Below are positions 7,480 through 12,687 of a DNA stretch of 12,687 nt, piece after piece. How positions within the stretch are numbered: the first letter of the stretch is position 1; every line of letters starts with the position of its first letter. The notes beneath the pieces were generated by a model. It saw only the letters and a list, made by a program, of their open reading frames with translations. It had not been told where the DNA came from and made no database searches. Both the position numbers and the translations under genes were made by a program. This DNA comes from Ophiobolus disseminans (taxonomy: Eukaryota; Ascomycota; Dothideomycetes; Pleosporales; Phaeosphaeriaceae), in assembly GCA_010093685.1 (NCBI GenBank), contig MU006234.1, positions 158,395 through 171,081 on the forward strand, in the 5' to 3' direction.

Positions 7480-8150
7480 GTATTAGCTTAAGCTTCTTTG
7501 TTAACCTTACGCTTGCTCTAATACAGATATTATTAATATAGGAGAAGGTAAATGTATTAGGCCTTACTTTGCAAATATCTCTAATATAGAGAAGAAAAAG
7601 AATAGGCGAGATTGGTAATCCTTGCGGTATGCCTATCTTAACTTTCTGTAGAGGCTAAGTTTTGCTATTAAATCTTAGCTGTACAGAGCGCTAAGAAAGA
7701 AAGAAGCTAATCTACCTAATTAAGGCTAGAGGAAGTTTAAGTTTATAGCACATAGCTAGGAGCTAGTTTGCTAATATGTAGTTAAAAGCTCCTTTTACGT
7801 CTACAAACAGTAGCTTAGTAGTATACTTCTTTTTCTATGCTTCTTAAACTTTTAACTGTAGAAGAAGGCAGGCATCTAGAGTAGACCTCTGTTTTCTCCC
7901 TTCTATCTATGTATCCTAAAGAAGATTTCCTGTTTCAACTAGGTAGCTAAGCCGTGTAGCTAGGATTTTTTCAAATGCTTTGCCTAGGCAGTTAAGCAGG
8001 GAGATAACTCTATAGGCCTTAGGTAGAGAGTAGTCCTTCTTGTTTGCTTTTGGTAGTATTACACCTATTGCTTCTCTCTAGCTCTTAGGGTAATAGCCTG
8101 CTACAAAAAGAGCTCTATAAAGAAGGTAGAAAACCTTGCTTTCTACGTTG
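7480..8150 (-). pseudogene. LINE reverse transcriptase remnant, YIDD-type box mutated to YINN
   Basis: This RT performs target-primed reverse transcription. Readings in the ORF2 frame are AIGVILPKANKKDYS near 8050, an AYRVISLLNCLGKAFEKILA segment near 7990, RSTLDACLLLQ near 7885, motif A L-F-V-D-V-K-G-A-F-N (Asp at 7799-7801, intact), motif B G-I-P-Q-G-L-P-I-S-P at 7604-7633 and motif C F-S-Y-I-N-N at about 7529-7546. Both Asp positions of motif C are Asn, each a GAT-to-AAT change after a T (TpG to TpA). The mutation abolishes catalysis independently of the many stops. Confidence 0.92.
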
Positions 8151-8899
8151 TATGCCTTGCGTAGAATAGCAAAAGAGAGCTAATCTGTGCCTAGTGCTTT
8201 TGTAGGAGAACTAGTAAAGATAGCGTTATATATCTTAATCTCGTCTAGCTCTTCTCGCTATTTCTAGTTGCCTTGTCTATATGCAGTCTAATTAAGGCGT
8301 GTATTTGTACTAGGTAGGCTTAAAAAGAGAGTTGTTGTAAAAGCAGTGCACTGCTCTTTAAACTCTGTAGCTCTTCTTAGCTCTCCCTAATGTTAGTACT
8401 GCAGTTTAGAAACAAGCCTAGTAGTTCTTTGTTTTGTATAGCTTAGAGCTTTAAAGATATCCTTACCTTTAGCCTTCTGCAGAAAGCTATCCTAGTGACT
8501 TGCTTTTGCTAGCTTTACTGCTTATAGGTATTGATCTCTTCTAGCTTTTGCTTTTCTTGCGTTTGTAGGCGTAGGGAACTCCTGCTGCACTCTTATTGCT
8601 CTGCTTGCCTGCTTTCTTTACTCTACTAGGTCTTTGCTCTACTAGGGCTTAGATCTTTCGTATTATTATGCCTTAGGTATTGCTTTCTTTGTAGCCTCTT
8701 GTATGCTTTGCGTAAGAAGATCTGCAGCGTAGTCTAGATCCTATTGTAGTTGTTCTAAGAGAGATAGACTACTAAGCTCTAGCTTATCTACTTGCGTATT
8801 TACAGTTTCTAGCATATGTACAAGGTTTTTGCTTGCTACTTGCTCTTTTAGAGCTAGTGCAAATGTTTCCTAGTCTGCCTTTTCTAGCGCGTAGAGCCT
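8151..8899 (-). pseudogene. LINE ORF2 linker between endonuclease and RT
   Basis: This is a charged helical segment in the ORF2 frame. Near the middle lies R-S-K-P followed by two TAG codons and S-K-D-L (KPWW equivalent at 8639-8650). This is the conserved K-x-W-W box that precedes the RT in Tad1-type LINEs, with both Trp codons changed to TAG. Further readings include LYALEKAD, ALALKEQVASKNLVHMLETV and NARKARRDQYL-like Arg/Lys-rich helices. There is no separate gene. Confidence 0.7.
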
Positions 8900-9177
8900 A
8901 TTCTATAGAGGATTAACAAACCGCTCTGTGTGCTTTGTGTAGTAGGAGAAGCTAATAGTAATGTAATCTAAGCCTATATCCTCTGCTCTATACTACGTAT
9001 CCTAGGTATTCTTCTTAAAGCCTGCGGCAAAGGCTAGGTTAATAATTAATATAGACCGTAAGTTAGACCTAAAAAAGGTCTGTTCTTATGCAGTATTAAG
9101 CAGTTTGCAGCTATATACTTCTAGCTATTCTGCTAACTACTGTGCCTCTTAATTTAGGCTCTGTATTGCAGTATTCC
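8900..9177 (-). pseudogene. LINE endonuclease, C-terminal half only, SDH mutated
   Basis: The AP-type endonuclease nicks the target DNA to prime reverse transcription. The minus-strand frame opens at 9175 with N-T-A-I-Q-S-L-N, and stops stand at likely Gln and Trp positions. It continues with KLLNTA, TFFRSNLRS and LAFAAGFKKNT, the usual C-terminal half of these enzymes. The terminal catalytic S-D-H reads L-D-Y at 8963-8971, explained by TCA to TTA and CAC to TAC. The N-terminal half with its Asn and Glu catalytic residues is absent, removed or displaced by E2. Confidence 0.8.
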
Positions 9178-9377
9178 TATCAGATTTAATAAGGTATTGA
9201 GACCTAATAATAGATAAGATGAATTGATGATGATGTGTTGTATTGTTGTAGTGTTCCCCGGTTAAGTGCGGAGTTTAACTAGGTGTTAGATCTAGTACTA
9301 GTGTGCTAAGGCGCTTGTGCCCGCCCCTCCTGTTTCTTTTAGTGTTGGTAGCCTTACAGCACCCCTGATATCTAACA
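9178..9377 (-). repeat. E2 3' LTR (200 bp)
   Basis: The reverse complement starts TGTTAGATATCAGGGGTGCT and ends AAATCTGATA. It is the least altered of the three LTRs, keeping TATCAGG, TACCAAC and ATCATCATC where the E1 copies have TA forms. It contains the intact GC-rich segment GGGGCGGGCACAAGCGCC that is partly deleted in the E1 3' LTR. The terminal CTGATA shows one change from CTGACA. Confidence 0.95.
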
Positions 9378-9387
9378 CACCCTCTTA
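9378..9387 (-). other. E2 polypurine tract
   Basis: Read on the minus strand, the sequence next to the 3' LTR is aagagggtg, the counterpart of the E1 tract at 5801-5810. It is expected to prime plus-strand DNA synthesis. Confidence 0.65.
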
Positions 9388-9487
9388 GCTTAGATGTATT
9401 TGCAAGCTAGTAACCTTAGGTGATGATAAGGTCCTTAAGTTTTGCTTACAGTTCTTCTAATAGTGACTCCTTGGTTACCTTGTGTAG

Positions 9488-10159
9488 TGATACCTTAACT
9501 AATCTAACTTAATGAAGGAAGTTTGGCCACTTGTTGCCTAGCAACACCTTAGTAAAGCCATCTGCTATCATTTCTAATAATTGAATGTATTCTACAGTAA
9601 TCTTTCTACTTGCAACTTCCTGTCTTATCTAGTGGTTGTAGATGTCTACATACCTAAGCTTTGTTTAAAGCTTTAATATCTCTTTTGTGACTAGTCTAAT
9701 AGTCTGCATGTTATTGCAATGAATTGTGATTGTGTTAGATAGAAGCTAGATTTAGAGCTCTTTAAGTAGGCGTGATGTAAAGAGAGCTTCCTTAGCTACT
9801 TAGGATAGGGCTAGGAGTTCTGCCTTAGTGGTGGATGTAGTGACAGTGTCTTGCTTACTAGCTCTCTAGGCAATAAGGCTATTGAAGAGCTTAATTGCAT
9901 AGCCTTAAGAGCTTTTCCTGTCTTGTGTATTGTCTGCAAATAATGCATCACTAGCCACTTAAAGAGTGTCTCCTCCTCTAAGCTGAAGTGCTAGCTACCT
10001 TGTGTCTAATAGGTATAGAAGAACGCGGTCTGCGGCATCGTAATGCTCTTAGGAGGGGTTTAAGAGGAAGCGTGCTAAGCGTAAGGTAGCAAAAGCAATG
10101 TCTAGTCTAGTGGTGACTGCAGCAAAGAGTAGTAACCCAATTTTGCGTTAGTATCTGTT
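9488..10159 (-). pseudogene. E2 RNase H remnant, CDN mutated to CNN
   Basis: The frame matches the E1 RNase H without the 1-bp deletion. It reads ALFADNTQDRKSS, then an in-frame G-Y-A-I-K-L-F-N-S-L-I-A, then KQDTVTTSTTKAELLALS. The later catalytic box reads I-H-C-N-N-M-Q; the Asp position is AAT at 9713-9715, where E1 has GAT. This G-to-A change sits in a CpG context (TGCGAT to TGCAAT). The C-terminus includes ADGFTKVLLGNKWPNFLH. Stops shared with E1 include TAG at the Trp of NHW and at the Gln of KSSQGY. Confidence 0.87.
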
Positions 10160-11109
10160 AATCTCAGCAGGTGTTAACAGTGAGTTTAAGGGCTTAAGTT
10201 TAATAGAACTCATAGGTGTATCATAGCGTAGCTTATGCTTATCTACTAGCCTGTAGATTTTGTCTACATATGCAGCTTGTAAGAGATAGATAAGTTCTTC
10301 CTTTCTGTCTCTTATTACCTTAACTCCTAGGAACTATTAGAGATCTTCTCCTCTAGTCATAGTATACTTATCCTGTAGGAGTTTAACTGCTTGTTGTGCT
10401 TTCTTAGCCTTGTGTTTAGCATAGGCTAGGATAATGTCATCTACATAAAAGAAGATAATAATGCTGTTCTTAATTATGCAGTAAGGCTCGTGAGGGACGC
10501 GTGTAAAGCTAAGGTCTTTAAGAGTTGTTGTGAACTCCTTCTGCTAGAGCATAGGTGAGATGCGCAATCTATACAAGGCCTTTTGGACCTTAAGGATAAT
10601 ACCTGTCTTCTAGTATCCTTTGGGCATCCTTATGTAGATTTCCCTGTCTATAGTAGCATAAACAAATGCGTTTGTAATGTTATATTGCTTAAGTTCTAGG
10701 TTGTGCTTAGCTGCAATTGCTATAAGCATGCGAAATAATCTGCTAGCTAGGGTAGCTGCATAGGTGTCTTAGGAAGAGATCTGTCTCTATTGGTCTCCTC
10801 TAACTACAAGGCGTGCCTTGCACTTAAGAAATTAATAATCCTTGTTGAACTTGTAGGTGTATACCCACATACAGTCTAGGACCTAGTGACCTGTTAGTCT
10901 AATTAAGGCATAGGATACTTCTCTCTATAATTCCATTTTTTGATAGCTTGCCAAATGGTTGCGTTCTGCTTCTTTAAACAGCTCTCCTATTAGATGTTCT
11001 TTAAGCTTAGTCTTATAAGTTAGTAGAGGTAGGAGCTAACTGCGGTGTAGCTTAATGCCTAAGGCAAGCAGCCTCTTTACCTTAGCCTTGTTAACCACTT
11101 CTCCTTTAT
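10160..11109 (-). pseudogene. E2 reverse transcriptase remnant with intact YVDD
   Basis: The motif A region reads L-K-Q-Y-N-I-T-N-A-F-V, followed by REIYIRMPKGY, KALYRLR and the catalytic F-F-Y-V-D-D-I-I with YVDD at 10436-10447. It is the only one of the three RTs in the window to keep both Asp of motif C, although motif A has Asn where Asp is usual. KARLVVRGD is read uninterrupted. Fewer stops occur than in E1, and they sit mainly at CTAG (for example the codons after GEDL). The domain is not translatable as it stands. Confidence 0.9.
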
Positions 11110-11599
11110 GTTAGCTAACATATCTAGCCTAAGTTCCTGCTATAAAGGCAGCTGCCTATAGGACAGTCTTAGATAAGCATAACTGCGTTAATCCTGTTGC
11201 CTTGTTTAGGGTCAACAATGTAGCTAGCAATGCAGCTAGTGGTGGTAGTGATAGTAGAGGTGTTAGGTATTTGCCTATGATCTTTCTCTCTATAATCTTC
11301 CTCCCTTAGTAATAGCTAGGTGGATTAGTCTCTTCTTAAGCTGTTAAGTCTTTAGTAGTGTTATCCTCAAAGAATAATTTAACCTCTAGATTAGTTAGTA
11401 GTATTAGAAGCTCTATAGTCTTAATATAAGTTGCAATCTCTTCTAGTGTGCTGTGTATAAGGTTGTCTATTAGGTCCTTAGTCTTGCTATTAAATACTAA
11501 GTGCTTATTAAACATAACGTCGCGTGTGCTGATAACCTTAGCTATAGATAGTATCTAGATGCGATAGATGTTAGATAATCTGTATCCAACTAGGTAGCT
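11110..11599 (-). pseudogene. E2 linker between integrase and RT
   Basis: This is the same low-similarity linker as E1 3601-4079, in frame, with the GRKII repeat in the form GRKIIERKIIG near 11270-11305. It holds no other feature. Confidence 0.6.
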
Positions 11600-12551
11600 A
11601 ACCTAAGCCTTTAGGTCTAGGCGTTAGAGGCGTGATTTCCCTCTGTAAGTATCATTAGTTATTGCAAAGAACTTGCATCTATATGCTTTAAGATAAGTAA
11701 GGTTTAGTTTGCGGAGTTTAGTGACAATTCCATTAGAGAAAGCAATCCTTGTGAAGAAGGTCTTATATAGTGTCTTCTAGTTGTTAGTGTAATTTAGCGT
11801 TCTGTTGTAGAGGTAAACTGCTGCTCTAGTGATTTCAGGCCACAGTTCCTAGGAGAGGTTAGCATCTAATCTTATAGCGCGTGCCTTCTCCTTGTTTACA
11901 CCCTCTAAGCGTTTAGTACCTCTATTCTAGGCTTGAGTATCAGGAGCTGAAGGCTTAATAATAATCCCTTTAGAGTTAAGCTAGCGCTGAACTTGTGGTT
12001 TAACAGTAGTGATCTCATTGTCTGCTTTAATAATCTTGATAGTGATGTTGAAATAGATCCTAAGAAAGGTAAAGAAGATCCTGAGTTTGTTAATAATAGA
12101 GTTAGCAGTTCTGTTGTCCGTGAAGTACATATCCTACTAGAGTCTAGAGAACCTGCAGGTGATAAGCATTTAACTCTTCTTCTTAGTGATGCTCTGCTTC
12201 TTATAGGAGTGGAAGTCAATAGCTAGTCTTTCTCCTAGTCCTAGGTCATTGTTGCGTAGTGTGCGGCGTATTTAACGCTTAGCTTTAGCTTTGCTACATG
12301 AGTTGCACTTAACTGTAGTGATGCCTTTAATGCGCACCCCCTCAGCTTGCTAAACAAGGTGCTTAATAGCTGCTAGGCCTAGATAGCCTAGGCGCTTATG
12401 CTAGGTGATAGCTAAGGACCTTTATAGTGCTCTTAGTGTTCTTGAGTTTGTTGTGTAGAAGGCTGAGTTAATAGTCGAGTTAATAGTTAAGTAGTGTTCT
12501 AACACCTATTGGCTATAAAGCTTAGTGAGCCTTCCTAGGATAGATCTATCT
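11600..12551 (-). pseudogene. E2 integrase remnant (zinc-module Cys intact, catalytic Glu to Lys)
   Basis: The pol frame reads H-K-R-L-G-Y-L-G near 12390 (second His is Tyr, as in E1), then V-K-C-N-S-C-S-K with both Cys intact at 12296-12307. The core reads I-D-F-H-S-Y, Y-F-T-D-N-R-T-A-N, I-K-A-D-N-E-I and S-A-P-D-T. At the usual catalytic Glu the codon is AAA (11912-11914; G-T-K-R-L), the same Lys as in E1. Two open frames of 104 residues (11905-12219, minus) and 77 residues (11993-12226, plus) lie here in other frames and do not resemble proteins. Confidence 0.88.
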
Positions 12552-12687
12552 AGTCTCCTGAGTGTAGTGGGTTCATGCTTGGTTTCTCACTATATGCCTA
12601 GCTGCCTAAGGAGGCGGAATGATACTAGGTTGCATAGGATGTCTAGACAGATAGCAACATCATGAAGGATAAGCTTAGTTGTTCTGC
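12552..12687 (-). pseudogene. E2 segment between protease and integrase, at window edge
   Basis: The pol frame continues (HDVAICLDILCN and FRLLRQLGI in the E2 version), corresponding to E1 2514-2650. It is the start of what is visible of E2; the protease active site lies beyond the edge. Confidence 0.7.

Larger units (their letters stand above)
5994..9177 (-). mobile_element. Tad1-like LINE, ORF2 body, truncated at both ends by copia LTRs
   Basis: This is a non-LTR retrotransposon ORF2 on the minus strand with the order endonuclease, reverse transcriptase, RNase H, C-terminal zinc finger, as in the Tad1 clade of fungal LINEs. Landmark codons checked at 8971, 8650, 7801, 7633, 7540, 6679 and 6004 are all in one frame. 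About 1060 codons therefore run without a net indel and are interrupted only by TAG and TAA. The N-terminal half of the endonuclease is missing at 9177, where the E2 LTR begins, and the last zinc-finger residues are missing at 5994, where the E1 LTR begins. ORF1, the 3' UTR and the tail are not in this segment. Confidence 0.9.
9178..12687 (-). mobile_element. Ty1/copia LTR retrotransposon, copy E2, 3' part, continues past the window
   Basis: This minus-strand copy of the E1 family runs from the 3' LTR (9178-9377) through RNase H, RT and integrase to the right edge, which corresponds to E1 position 2514, just after protease. The E2 interior aligns with E1 2514-5810 with about 13 bp net length difference. 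It stays in one pol frame (first bases congruent to 1 modulo 3) and, unlike E1, has no frameshift. It keeps many CA dinucleotides that E1 has lost, but shares most of the TAG stops. Gag, protease and the 5' LTR are expected beyond 12687. Confidence 0.92.

Noticed and set aside
11905..12219. 104-residue open frame, minus strand
   Set aside because: It is a shifted frame over the E2 integrase, with low-complexity Ser/Leu/Arg composition and no motif.
11993..12226. 77-residue open frame, plus strand
   Set aside because: It is antisense to the E2 integrase, has no recognisable domain, and is open only because the integrase strand is less mutated there.
766..12687. Alternative genetic code with TAA and TAG read as Gln (ciliate-like)
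   Set aside because: TAG also stands at conserved Trp positions (NHW, the gag C-W-Y and K-W-W-K, the LINE KPWW, MSW-type sites), CAA and CAG are still used for Gln in the same frames, and catalytic residues show independent CpA-to-TpA damage.
1..12687. tRNA or rRNA genes
   Set aside because: I looked for cloverleaf-like arms and conserved rRNA stretches and saw none; a covariance-model scan would be needed to exclude a degraded tRNA.

Overview
The window looks like transposon-filled, heavily mutated intergenic DNA from a filamentous ascomycete fungus. Three degraded retroelements fill about 94% of it and no intact protein-coding gene is visible. The reading frames that carry recognisable motifs are full of TAG and TAA codons, nearly all where a Gln or Trp codon is expected. 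This is the signature of C-to-T change at CpA on both strands (repeat-induced point mutation, RIP). The fungal assignment is an inference from this signature and from the element types (Ty1/copia and Tad1-like LINE).

Layout. Bases 1-765 hold a 20-bp tandem repeat, a compound (TA)n(CA)n(TA)n microsatellite and the remnant of an unidentified plus-strand gene rich in Lys, Glu and Ala. Bases 766-5993 are a nearly full-length Ty1/copia element (E1, plus strand) with two LTRs, gag with a CCHC knuckle, protease, integrase, reverse transcriptase and RNase H. Bases 5994-9177 are the body of a Tad1-like LINE on the minus strand (partial endonuclease, reverse transcriptase, RNase H, start of the terminal zinc finger). 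It is cut off exactly at the neighbouring LTR on each side. Bases 9178-12687 are a second copy of the same copia family (E2, minus strand), from its 3' LTR into the region after protease; the rest lies outside the window.

E1 and E2 face each other with their 3' LTRs inward, so 2514-5993 and 9178-12687 form a large inverted repeat of about 3.5 kb around the LINE.

Aligning E1 to E2 by eye shows the mutation process. E1 has lost its protease DSG motif, an integrase Cys, a gag-knuckle Cys and the second Asp of YVDD, each by changes of the CpA-to-TpA type, and it has one 1-bp deletion. E2 keeps YVDD but has lost an RNase H Asp. Both copies share many stops. The most unusual signal is that CCAG/CTGG is almost absent from the whole window (two CCAG and no CTGG found by eye) while CTAG is extremely common. 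This suggests a mutation process with a strong preference beyond plain CpA. All counts are by eye and no database search was possible.
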